Of a stretch of DNA of 64,000 bases, positions 42,001-50,159 are shown piece after piece. How positions within the stretch are numbered: position 1 is the stretch's first letter; every line of letters starts with the position of its first letter. The notes beneath the pieces were generated by a model, which was not told the origin of the DNA, ran no database searches, and saw nothing but the letters and a program-made list of their open reading frames with translations. The stretch lies in NCBI RefSeq assembly GCF_000210295.1, contig NC_026737.1:124001-188000 (forward strand), written 5' to 3'. The position numbers and the translations under genes were made by a program. Source of the stretch: Trypanosoma brucei gambiense DAL972. Its lineage: Eukaryota > Euglenozoa > Kinetoplastea > Trypanosomatida > Trypanosomatidae.

Positions 42001-45000
42001 GCATATTTATGTCGTCGATAAAAACAACAAGCCGCTTCTTCGCTGGAGGTCCGAGAACGGTGTTGGTGCGTTTCTCAATATTATCCTCCATAGCCCTCTG
42101 AGCATCGAGGCTGGTAGTACGAGAACTGAAGTTCATCTCGAGAATCATTTCCTCAAGGTGTACATCTCCATCAGTGTCCATCTCCAGGGACTTCTGCTTC
42201 AACTGACGAAGATATGTTTGTATGGTTACCGTCTTAGCAGTGCCACTCTTACCGACAAGCATGACAGGAGTGCGGTTCAGTACAATTTTGTTCAGCAGCC
42301 ACATATTACGCTCCGTATCGGGTGTACCGACGAGTAGTGAGCCAAACTTTGCCCCTGGTGGCCGCTCGAAGGGGCACACAAGTACGTGCCACGGCTTCCA
42401 ACGGTTGTCCTCAAGATCAAAGAAGTAGTCGTACATTGTTTTACGCTCTGGAAGAGAGCCGCTTCCAACAAACCGAGTAAGGAACTTGTCACCAACGTCT
42501 TGCATGTTCCACCCGGTAATCTTCTTCAAAAACTTATCGAATCGCAGTCGATCTTCCTCAGTGGTGATCAGGGCGCCGAAGCTCCAAACAGAGCAAAAAA
42601 TGAAGACACATTGCAGCGCCTTTGGTTCGAGCGACGTCTTCTGAGATGATACAGTGTCAATCAAGGTAGTCAACTGCCGCACCATGTTTAGGTCAGAGGT
42701 AGGTATAACTGCCTTCGGAGGATCCGAAATCTCCTCTCCATCAATGCCTTCAAGCACAAAGTTGATGAGGGGTTCAATGTATTTGTCAATCAGTTCGTTG
42801 AGGGTTTCTAGTTCATCCCTCGGGCGGTTTAACTTCCAAGAGTGCATGAACGGTTTCCAACCGAGGTTTATGGGATCCAGGAAGACCATACCCACACGTG
42901 ACACGGTGGCAGGGGACGCGTACTGAAGGTCGCCGACTTCAAAGAGAAGTGAACTTGTTGGCAAAAGACGGATACGTTCACCGTTGGGAAGTGTAAGTAA
43001 TTTGTTGTCGTCCATCACAGAATTCATGTCCTCAACCCATTTAGCGTCCACATCACCGTCGAAAACTACATACCGCCGCTCTCGCTCGCCTCCTTCCACA
43101 GGTCGGTTGATGGCACGGAAAATGTTTGAGAAAATACCATCAGCCCAGCTGCGAGTCATTGGGTCCATTACACCGTACAGAACAGTTGTAGGTTGCGCCT
43201 TAGGATTCACGACAAAAAGTTTTGTCGGGAGACCGAGTTGTGTCTGAGACTTACACAAACAGTCAATAACAGTCGACTTACCGCCACCGGTGGGTCCTAC
43301 GACCATCGAAGTGTGTCGAGTTTGCATTGTTTCATATAACTGGACAACCTTATCAACCTGTTTGGCATCGATGTAGAACCCCTTGTCCTTGAATACCTTT
43401 GTCGCAGCCCGAGAAAGATTTTCCTGAGGCGCACGCGTAGGATCAAGACCGGGGAATAAATCGCCGATAAGACCCTTGAAGAGGGGCTCATCTTCCGCAA
43501 CGAACTTGGGAGTGTTCATGTCACGTAGCGCCCGCATCAGCACAGCTTCCTCCGACAAATCGGGTGCGCCTCGTTTCAGTTGCCCTGCCATCGCCAGCAC
43601 CGCCTTTAGTGCCCTAAGACCCCAATCGTAGTGGTGCTGCTTCGAAAGTTGTCCGCGAGCGAGTTGATAGAGCGTCACCATCTTCTTTGCAAGTTCACGA
43701 GCGGTGGCAAAGCCCTCTGAGAAGAGCATATTCTCGGCAATAAGCTCCATATCGGGAACCACCATCACCACAGGACGGAAAAGAGCCTTCAGGTTGTCTG
43801 GAAGCTCCACGCGACCAGCGTAACCCGGGTTCATGGTGATGAAAACACCAACGGTCGGCACAAGTCGTATCATTGTATCTCCGAAAAGAAATTCCTTTTC
43901 CCTCGTCTTCAGTGCACTCTGGATACTACGCAACTGCTCGGACACCACGGAAAGTACCGGTAACTCAATACGGTTGAACTCGTCGAAGCAACCCCACGAA
44001 CCGGACTGCGATAAGCCAGAAAAGATTGTTCCCATCGCCTTGTAGTCAAGACCCTCTCCACAGTTGAAAACAACACAATGAATGGACATCGCCTTCGCCA
44101 GATCCTTCACAGATTCAGTCTTTCCCGTCCCTGCAGGGCCACCAGGAGCTCCGCCAAGGTAGAATGATAACGCCTGCGTAAGTGTCATGAAGCACCGATC
44201 AGTTAACGGTGTGATCACGAGGCGGCCGTTGAGTCCCATGTATTCATAACCATACTTAAAGTGACCTGTGCACTGCCGAATAGCACATGTGTCGCCATCC
44301 CGCTCCCAGTAGAATCGTAGCTGCGACTCCCAGTCGAATTCACGCACATCCGTTATGGAATCCCTTACAAACCGATCCACAATGTCGCGACCGTGGACAT
44401 CCACAATAATCAGTGTGTTTATCTTCTTGGCGTACTGCTTATCTATGTCTTTATCCATCTCCCCCACCAAATCAATCAGTTGACGTGTTAGCTTACCCGA
44501 GAGATCCTTGACTGCATTTTTCTTCCCCTTCTTCACTGCGTTGAAGGAATCCTCAACCTCAAACGTCCACCAGATCTTCGCACCCGTGAGGGTCACCATG
44601 CCATGATTCTTCTTCACCCAGTCCAAACGGGGCATCCGTGGGTAATAGTAAACACCTCCTTTAAGAAGATCATGCAGTGAGGCGTGTGTCTCGTCCAGTA
44701 CAGCCTGCAGCCACTCTTCCACAGGTGTATCTTCGGTTCGCACCTGTCGATCGAAGTTTAGTCGTTCACCTTCCTGTGACTCCACGCCACACACCGTATC
44801 ATCATCCTCATTCTTGAATATAATCCGCGCAGAGTTGTCAAACATCTTCAGCATATGGTCCTGCACCGCTCTCGCCCTATTGGCAGCCAGAATGGATAAC
44901 AATTCGTCATCCGAAATGAAGTAAAACCTTGGAAACATGCGTCGCTTCGTCTCGAGGAAGTTTGACAGATCCTTCTGGCACTCTTCAAGTTTCTCCTCAA

Positions 45001-48000
45001 GGTAACGGAACTCATCCAAGCGCCCACCGACGTTGCAGCACACGTCCACGTTAGGGGCTGCTGCCGTTTCATTCATAATGCGAACAAACCTCTTATCTAG
45101 TTCATTGAACTTCGCTGACTCCTTCGGTAGTTGTTGGGCTATGTCGTCACTACCCCTAAAGATAGACTCCAAATACTGCCACTTCATTTGCACTACAATC
45201 CAGACGGCCATCACATCGTTAATCGTGGCCAGTTTCTTTTCCCATAACTTCACCTCATCCATGAACGGCTGCGCCCACTTCACGTTGGCGATGGACTGCA
45301 TCTTGAGAATGTTATCATCAACTGCCTCTTGTATCTCGCTCGTGTCGCTGAGGACATGGCACCGCACTTCCCCTTTGCGCGGCTCGTAGGGAACAGATAC
45401 GAACTCAGCTTTGAACCAAAACTCCTTCACAGATGTAATATCCTTTTCAACAGCTTGCTCTCTCGCGGCAGATAACACAATACCATCAATTTCATCAGAA
45501 AATCGGTACAACTCCATTGCAATGAAATCATCCAGCGTAATCTGCTCGACAGCAAACTGCTTCGATGTAACGCGCATTAACTCAACCCAGTGTCGCTGCT
45601 TCAGTGCGGGGCTTTTAAGCTTTGCCAAGAGGGGTAGCGAAGAGTAAAAATTTGCAATAACCTGCTGTACATCCGCAAACGGCTCCACATCACCATGCGT
45701 TCTTCCCAAAACACGAGCTTGCTTCACCTTTTCTTCCGTCGTGCTCTGCAAGTCTTCTAGAAGAAGATCCTTCCAACTGCTTCGATTCCAACGCTTCAGA
45801 ACCGCAACCCATTGAACGTACAAGTCATACACAGTTTCAACCTTAGTCAACTCTTCATTGAGCTGTTGCAAATGAGTATGACCTGTGAGAGGTAAATCAA
45901 ATAACTTTTCTGCCTTCGTCAGCTGTTCTCTCCTAGCTTGGAGCTGCACAAGATGCTCACGCCACTCCTTCCTGAGGCGGTTACCCTCTTGCAGGTCGAT
46001 ACCAGCACGACCTGGACCCTTCTTACGGAACTCCTTAAGCACAGCCTTACCTTTTACAAGAAAATTCTCCACCTCGTTGCGCGTGTGCTCTCTAAACTGC
46101 ATTTTCTTTGGCTCTAACGCCTTCTCTGTTTCGTGCACTCTCGCCAACGTACACTCCCACAAGTCGTGAAGGTCCATTGCTTGCTTCAACTCACGGGGAT
46201 CCACAGAAACACCGAAGTGCATGATGGACTCGTATATGTACTTGATGTCAATAATGTCCTGTTCTACATCCAAAGAGAAGGCGCGCGCATCGTGCATGAC
46301 CTCCAAAACAAATTTCAAATCCTCAATCTTCTCGCACTGCCTTTCCAAATCCTGGTTGACGCGGATAATGCTGGAGTACCGCTTTTGCATGCGAGCACGA
46401 ACAGTTTCATTCAACTGCGCACCTTCCATAGCAATCCACTGATGCACATGCTCTACCAAATCGGAGTAGAAGGTACTTTCGTCGCAGCGCATAAAACCAA
46501 AGTCGTGAATGTGCTTCTCAGCATCGAAATCAGCAATCATGTTGAAGTACAGCTGGAACTTCGCATCGTAGTCAATCCAGTGGAACTGGTTCTTTGCCTG
46601 CTGTTCCACAGAAAGTTTCTTGTCGGAAAGATAAACAAATCGATACCTTTGCAACAGTTTGATGTTTGTTGCGAGTGCGGAGAGATGGGTTTGAATTGTT
46701 CGGTTGATGATGGCCTGCAGCCGGTACACCTGAGACAAGTTGTTAATGTCCTGGTAGTATGTGAAGAGTGTTTCGTGCTCTCCCTCAGGGGGTCGCGGTA
46801 CCAGTTCTCCCTGTGTAAACTCAATACATGTACCCCGCATCCATCGCCGGAACCGTTGAGTGGATGCAATTATTCCCGCCTGCACCTTGTGAAATGCACT
46901 CGTGATTTCCTGCTGGGGTGGAGAGTAGGTCGGTTCTGTCGTCAAGAATATCATTACCTTAAACAATGGTGGTCGCTTTGCTGATGAAGAACTCACACGG
47001 TAACCGAGCATCTTGGCAAAGGCCACAAGCGAACTAAGCACCATCTTCGTCACGGCCTTCCATATGCGGTGTTCCCAGTGATGGTAGTAACTCTCCAGTA
47101 GGAGGCATTTCCCCGTGTGAGTGCCGACGAGTTGACTCTCCACCTTTGTCAACAGTGGCTTCGCTGTGCTATACGCACGGAGACATCCATCAACTAGGTC
47201 TGCACGGCGCCGCTCTATTGTCTCAACAAGGACCTGCAGTTCCGGCAATTCGCCCCCTGCCTGCAGCAACCGTTCGTACTCGGGCATGAGTCTTGTTGAG
47301 CCGATTTTATTTACAACCTGTGTCTGGATATGATCGGCTCGCTTGCGCACCTCGCGACTTAGGTTCCGAAATTTGGTGATTGCACGTTCACAATTCAACA
47401 CGAAGTCAGGAATACCCAAACTGGTCCAGTTGATGTCGTGTAGCCCGGGCTCCAGCGCCTGTCGAAGCTCACGGATGTTCCTCGCCAAAATAACACGCTC
47501 TGGGCCCTCAAGTGCATTCTGCAACTCATAGTTGAAGTTCAGTAGCATTGCCTTCAAGGCATCCACATTTGCATGGTACGATTCATCCTGCAGAGTCACA
47601 TTGAGCGCCTCTTGTGGTACCTCAAAACCCAGTCGATCCAAATACTTCGCCTCCCTTATCAGGTTGAACAACTCAATATCAAAATTTGTCACATACGTGT
47701 TATCACTCTCCTTCACGATGATATTCATCTTGAGAGAAGCCGTTGTGCCCTGTCGTACACGCTCACCCCACTGCATGAAACGAGAGGTGGCATAATCTTT
47801 CATCTGCTGAGCCACTTCAGCGTACTTTGCTCTCACCTGCTTCCCCATGTGGGTGTTAAGCATCCCCTCCTGTTGGAAGCGGATAATAGGTTTCTTGAGG
47901 CGTTGGAACAGTGAAGTACTCCAGTGAATGGCACCTGCAACGGGAGGTTGATTCTTCGTCAGCGGTGGATTATCTTTCAGTTGCACAAATATATTCCGAA

Positions 48001-49849
48001 CACGATTTACTTCGTTGAAAAACTGGGCGAGAATACGGTCAGCCTTCTCCAGAAGGAGCGAAGCAGTGTCAAATGCCTCCCCCACGCGCTGCGGCCGCGA
48101 ACCAATGCATTTAAACGAGAGCAGCAGCTCAAAGGCGGACTCGGCGCTGCGCAAATCGTCGTCGAATATCTTGTTTATAAAGTCAGATACCTCACGATCA
48201 AGATTGGCCACCATATTGACGAAGTTAGAGAACACTAGTTGCCAGTTATGTGTTGCCTTCCTTTCGAAGGGGTCAAAAGTAAGAGACTCGAAAGGTCGCT
48301 TGACTCTTTCCACATCCTTCAGGATACGCTCGATTCCACTCGTGTCCGTCAGTACTGTTTTTAACTGGGCGCCAAGAACCATTGTGTAGTATTCCACAGT
48401 CTCTATTACCTCTAGTAAGTCTGTGCACCGATCGGACATGTAATCTGTGGTTTCAAACAAACGTTTTTGGTTGAAGTTCCACGGCTGCTCGCGCTCACTG
48501 GAGTTAATTTCCTCCTGAGTGCCAAGGTATGCCGCCTTCCACTTCAGAAGGCATTGCTGTCCCTCGGTAACTACGGCCTTGGCCTCTGCGAATGGTAGAC
48601 TCAGTATTCTGTGAAAGTCAATGTGCTGCGAGACCTTCTGGGATATTAATTTCGCAACCTTCTCTAGAAGTCCAACCATGCGCTCCTCCGTGCAGTAGTA
48701 ACGAGAAATAATCCACACCATCCGCACGCCAGTCATCATAGATGAAAGCGTGTCAATAATGGGTTGTAACGAGCCAGTCACAGGCGTCACACCGTGCAGC
48801 GTTCGAAAGTGGCGATCTAGGGTACCAAGGAACTTCACGTTATCTTTAGCCTCCGCGTAGTAGCGGAAAAACTGTTGAATCGTCGAAGATATAAGGTGGT
48901 AAGAGTTACACTCAGCCTCCTTGGCTACTTTCATAATTAACTTCGCTTCTGGGGAGTTGATCTGCTCATAAAGAGCACTGATAGTGCTGTACTTCTCACG
49001 CCAATATTCAATCTCTCCCAATGGCCCCTCCTTCTGTGGATCAAGGGACATAGCCAAGCTGATTTCTGCTTGCCACTGCCCGACCGTAATATCCACCTGT
49101 CGAATGATATCTTCGTTTGCAAGAACAGAACTGATGCCTGCATCAGAGTTATCCATTGACAACAACATCTGTGGAATCATGAGGCGGCGCTCAGCACAAA
49201 CCTGGCTTCGGAACCCCGTCATTTGCATTTCAATTCGTTGCACCCAATTTAGCACTTCTGTATACAGATACTTGTTTACAGCCTTCTTTGTGGCGATGAA
49301 CCTAGTTTTTCCCGATTCAGCTTCCACATCCTCCACGAGGGGTTTGTAGACGTGTTTCAGTAGTTTCAAGAATGTAACCAACGACGGTACGATCATGCCT
49401 GAGACTTCAAATGCCTTATGGATAGGACACTGTGGATCTGTTTTCCAGTCCTTTACCACCTCCCGTGGCAATTTTACATACTCCATACGAACAAAAAATA
49501 CACATCTAGTGCGGTCTTGCGGAAAATTGGCAGAGTCGGTGATGTTCGTGTTTACAACTGCGTCAGTTGTAACTGCAAGCTTTACTCGGTTGCCACCGGT
49601 ACCCTCTGGTCGCCCCATAGTAAGCGTCTCCTGCCGATTTTCCGTTGGTAAGGCCTCGGTAGCTGTGACAGCAATGAATGACTCACGTTCGGTGTCGAAC
49701 ACAGTGAGGATTTGTTGTAATGCTACCTCGTCATTGAATAAAGTTTGGATAGCAGCGTCACTTACGCCCCAGAGGCAGCCCTTCACGCGCGAAGCGAACC
49801 ACTCCAGGCGGGGGTCGTCCCCGTAATCCATCTCTTCATTCCCGTTCAT
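36050..49849 (-). CDS. Axonemal dynein heavy chain, inner-arm 1-alpha (DNAH10) type
   Basis: The product is 4599 residues from the ATG at 49849; the open frame runs 50 codons further, past a splice AG. Dynein heavy chains are the ATP-driven motors of flagellar beating. The N-terminal tail (about 1-1400) is followed by the linker and a six-AAA ring. P-loops are intact in AAA1 (GPAGTGKT, about 1899), AAA2 (GPTGGGKST, about 2182), AAA3 (GKSGTAKT, about 2530) and AAA4 (GVGGSGKQS, about 2894). AAA1 Walker B is CFDEFNRI. The coiled-coil stalk and microtubule-binding tip cover about 3120-3430, then AAA5, AAA6 and the C-terminal domain. Blocks such as MLFSEGF...LAKKM, LFKGLIGDLFPGLD and VVQLYETMQTRHTSMVVGP resemble human DNAH10, the I1/f alpha chain, more than outer-arm chains. 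The class needs a tree; the dynein call is secure. Confidence 0.95.
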   Translation of the reverse strand: MNGNEEMDYGDDPRLEWFASRVKGCLWGVSDAAIQTLFNDEVALQQILTVFDTERESFIAVTATEALPTENRQETLTMGRPEGTGGNRVKLAVTTDAVVNTNITDSANFPQDRTRCVFFVRMEYVKLPREVVKDWKTDPQCPIHKAFEVSGMIVPSLVTFLKLLKHVYKPLVEDVEAESGKTRFIATKKAVNKYLYTEVLNWVQRIEMQMTGFRSQVCAERRLMIPQMLLSMDNSDAGISSVLANEDIIRQVDITVGQWQAEISLAMSLDPQKEGPLGEIEYWREKYSTISALYEQINSPEAKLIMKVAKEAECNSYHLISSTIQQFFRYYAEAKDNVKFLGTLDRHFRTLHGVTPVTGSLQPIIDTLSSMMTGVRMVWIISRYYCTEERMVGLLEKVAKLISQKVSQHIDFHRILSLPFAEAKAVVTEGQQCLLKWKAAYLGTQEEINSSEREQPWNFNQKRLFETTDYMSDRCTDLLEVIETVEYYTMVLGAQLKTVLTDTSGIERILKDVERVKRPFESLTFDPFERKATHNWQLVFSNFVNMVANLDREVSDFINKIFDDDLRSAESAFELLLSFKCIGSRPQRVGEAFDTASLLLEKADRILAQFFNEVNRVRNIFVQLKDNPPLTKNQPPVAGAIHWSTSLFQRLKKPIIRFQQEGMLNTHMGKQVRAKYAEVAQQMKDYATSRFMQWGERVRQGTTASLKMNIIVKESDNTYVTNFDIELFNLIREAKYLDRLGFEVPQEALNVTLQDESYHANVDALKAMLLNFNYELQNALEGPERVILARNIRELRQALEPGLHDINWTSLGIPDFVLNCERAITKFRNLSREVRKRADHIQTQVVNKIGSTRLMPEYERLLQAGGELPELQVLVETIERRRADLVDGCLRAYSTAKPLLTKVESQLVGTHTGKCLLLESYYHHWEHRIWKAVTKMVLSSLVAFAKMLGYRVSSSSAKRPPLFKVMIFLTTEPTYSPPQQEITSAFHKVQAGIIASTQRFRRWMRGTCIEFTQGELVPRPPEGEHETLFTYYQDINNLSQVYRLQAIINRTIQTHLSALATNIKLLQRYRFVYLSDKKLSVEQQAKNQFHWIDYDAKFQLYFNMIADFDAEKHIHDFGFMRCDESTFYSDLVEHVHQWIAMEGAQLNETVRARMQKRYSSIIRVNQDLERQCEKIEDLKFVLEVMHDARAFSLDVEQDIIDIKYIYESIMHFGVSVDPRELKQAMDLHDLWECTLARVHETEKALEPKKMQFREHTRNEVENFLVKGKAVLKEFRKKGPGRAGIDLQEGNRLRKEWREHLVQLQARREQLTKAEKLFDLPLTGHTHLQQLNEELTKVETVYDLYVQWVAVLKRWNRSSWKDLLLEDLQSTTEEKVKQARVLGRTHGDVEPFADVQQVIANFYSSLPLLAKLKSPALKQRHWVELMRVTSKQFAVEQITLDDFIAMELYRFSDEIDGIVLSAAREQAVEKDITSVKEFWFKAEFVSVPYEPRKGEVRCHVLSDTSEIQEAVDDNILKMQSIANVKWAQPFMDEVKLWEKKLATINDVMAVWIVVQMKWQYLESIFRGSDDIAQQLPKESAKFNELDKRFVRIMNETAAAPNVDVCCNVGGRLDEFRYLEEKLEECQKDLSNFLETKRRMFPRFYFISDDELLSILAANRARAVQDHMLKMFDNSARIIFKNEDDDTVCGVESQEGERLNFDRQVRTEDTPVEEWLQAVLDETHASLHDLLKGGVYYYPRMPRLDWVKKNHGMVTLTGAKIWWTFEVEDSFNAVKKGKKNAVKDLSGKLTRQLIDLVGEMDKDIDKQYAKKINTLIIVDVHGRDIVDRFVRDSITDVREFDWESQLRFYWERDGDTCAIRQCTGHFKYGYEYMGLNGRLVITPLTDRCFMTLTQALSFYLGGAPGGPAGTGKTESVKDLAKAMSIHCVVFNCGEGLDYKAMGTIFSGLSQSGSWGCFDEFNRIELPVLSVVSEQLRSIQSALKTREKEFLFGDTMIRLVPTVGVFITMNPGYAGRVELPDNLKALFRPVVMVVPDMELIAENMLFSEGFATARELAKKMVTLYQLARGQLSKQHHYDWGLRALKAVLAMAGQLKRGAPDLSEEAVLMRALRDMNTPKFVAEDEPLFKGLIGDLFPGLDPTRAPQENLSRAATKVFKDKGFYIDAKQVDKVVQLYETMQTRHTSMVVGPTGGGKSTVIDCLCKSQTQLGLPTKLFVVNPKAQPTTVLYGVMDPMTRSWADGIFSNIFRAINRPVEGGERERRYVVFDGDVDAKWVEDMNSVMDDNKLLTLPNGERIRLLPTSSLLFEVGDLQYASPATVSRVGMVFLDPINLGWKPFMHSWKLNRPRDELETLNELIDKYIEPLINFVLEGIDGEEISDPPKAVIPTSDLNMVRQLTTLIDTVSSQKTSLEPKALQCVFIFCSVWSFGALITTEEDRLRFDKFLKKITGWNMQDVGDKFLTRFVGSGSLPERKTMYDYFFDLEDNRWKPWHVLVCPFERPPGAKFGSLLVGTPDTERNMWLLNKIVLNRTPVMLVGKSGTAKTVTIQTYLRQLKQKSLEMDTDGDVHLEEMILEMNFSSRTTSLDAQRAMEDNIEKRTNTVLGPPAKKRLVVFIDDINMPKVDLYGTQQPIAFLKLLIEHQSWYDRKDLLFKNVRDTQFVSAMAPPGGGRNALDPRFVSLFTVFNVLFPSDESINTIYGQILTDAYKSMSKEVADMSIPLTTMTLNLYQRLFVSLPATPAKFHYIFNLRDFSRVYEGLCRATPEKFPTRQSVVRLWRNEIYRVFVDRMSDEDDKGFVSRAVEEEIRRHFPDVAESAIADPLMFGDFGDFVVDSEDPRKHIYEDFGAEYSKARQLVEAMLDEVNTPTKKMDLVMFDMALDHLLRITRVISLPRGNCLLVGVGGSGKQSLTRLAAAICQMEVFEVVLSRNYNEDCFREDLKRLYTRVGVQQKQVVFLFMDSHVKEEGFLELINNMLASGMVPALFTEEEKEPLYNSVLRELEANKLAPSKDNKWTAFVSRCRDNLHVVLSMSPSGEVLRTRCRSFPALINNTTIDWFQKWPPQALEAVGTRILQSEDLPEEVKASIVNHVVYVHVTADDLSARYQMELKRYNYVTPKNFLGFLANYSKLLTTRREDIDDLVKKFAIGLERLDHAQEDVKVLQEELAEKEVTLREKQDINERMTSEIKDQKTRNEKRKAEALVMEEELNVQNEEIERESAQAQEVLALAMPALEEATEAVKHINPKSITELKSFAKPPASVVAVVRMVCVVKGVPATWESGRTMMGQNDFIRSLVDIDSLAGTLNQGKINEINRILKEFPVNSNDLKKVSLAASGLMIWVEAMKAYWNTAKEVLPKQARVRELQDAKAKAERQLAACQDEIQDLTAGLRMLEERLEAGMSEARRLQQEKALMERRLNAARKLLDGFGSERVRWAEQKETLGDVRNRLVGDCLAGAAFLSYLGAFTFSYRQEALESVWLKDIRERNIPLSEGFTIQHLLTDEVSISQWASDGLPSDDLSVQNGILTTMSTQPPGRGKKAGRVRFPLCIDPQMQAVNWIKRQHKSNPRFECASFSDADFLKRLEFAIQYGNPFLFEGVDEFIDPIIDSVLDPQFRHDSGQLVIRLGDKDVVWDSNFKLYLCTKLPNPEYPAEVFGKTMVINYGVTEDGLESQLLNFVVASERSDLQRQSEDLVQTMAESRAQLKELEDTLIRELTLATGNILDNDELIATLENTKSSATEVQQKLEQAKETARVTELSRQEYRPAARRGAVLYFVISELSVINSMYEYSLSAFLHDVFGYSITKSDASFEIKDRLRNIIRALTYNLYCYVCMGIFEKDKLMLSFQMAIRLLTQENQMVHSELEFFLRGCVLASKDYPPHTVEWMSERQWNDLCKLAHTCEVFENVCDDVVNNSEEWRVWATADRPEDPSNPLPSGYSERITEFQLLCLLRCFRHDRIYTAVSNFVSNCELLGEEYVIPPILSYKDVLDKSSSTSPIVCIVSPGANPTDEIIKLATKEVGIQKLRPISLGQGQGEEAMKLVEVGVGRGHWVLLQNCHLLTTWMKELEKVIERMNQTPPQEEFRLWLTTEPSRDFPMGILQRSLKVVNEPPNGLKMNMKNTLSKVTEDQLEECPHSAFRPLVFALAFFHAVVQERRKYGKIGWNVVYDFNETDFSVSMRLLDTYLAKAHQNDDPIPWDTLRYLVGEVMYGGRVTDSMDRRIVKTYLEEYFGDFLFDTFQSFHFFKNDVVDYCLPADSNDVNKRVLLQQMMAHVEAFPKDNTPEVFGLHPNAETGYLRNAVDGMWASLIEMMPRSVRAATGGGESREEVLLKLTEEILTQIPEPLDRKSIMRSEKEKAAESGHENLQPTQVVLLQEIERWNRLVVVIVLSLKELQKALSGIIGMSSELDELATSLHNGHLPSSWRRYAPATRKKLVRWLAHFQKRCKQYVDWATHGEPKCMWLTGLMVPESYISALVQVTCRRYKWPLDRSSVVMSVTRYLSPNDVKERPKDGAYVCGLFIEGARWDTERHCLAPQVKKVLTAEMPVMQIIPMEVSKIKAVSVLKTPVYVTSERRNAAGVGLVLEADLKTDTHASLWTLESVALILDSDE

Positions 49850-50159
49850 ATGAATAATATAACTTCTGAAGTATGAGAGGAAAACCAAAAAAAAAAAGCA
49901 ACAAAACCAACGCGATTGTTTCACGTGGCAGCGGAGGTCGGCGGAGCAAACGTGTGTGCACTGAGAAGCAGTGAGGAAGAAATAAAGTAGTACAGACACA
50001 CACTAAACAAAAAGCGAAAGGGAAATAAACAAAGCCATTATGGGGGCGTGAACAAAGGGAATCATAATCTACACATCTCAACGGTTCCATCTCCTCTTTT
50101 TTGCGCCACACCGCTGTAGTTAATGACCCATGCTCCACCAGGACTAATGTATTGTTCCA
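49850..50159. other. Intergenic: dynein splice region and TPR-DnaJ 3' UTR
   Basis: Short gap with the dynein pyrimidine tract and A/G-rich plus-strand sequence near 49970-50030. No gene seen. Confidence 0.6.
49866..49867 (-). promoter_or_regulatory. Predicted spliced-leader acceptor AG for the dynein gene
   Basis: A minus-sense tract with a run of T (about 49871-49905) leads to TACTTCAG here, 16 bases before the ATG at 49849. It rules out the 50-codon upstream extension. Confidence 0.6.

Noticed and set aside
46133..46984. Plus-strand 283-codon frame inside the dynein gene
   Set aside because: Antisense shadow of a conserved dynein region; codon pattern follows the minus strand.
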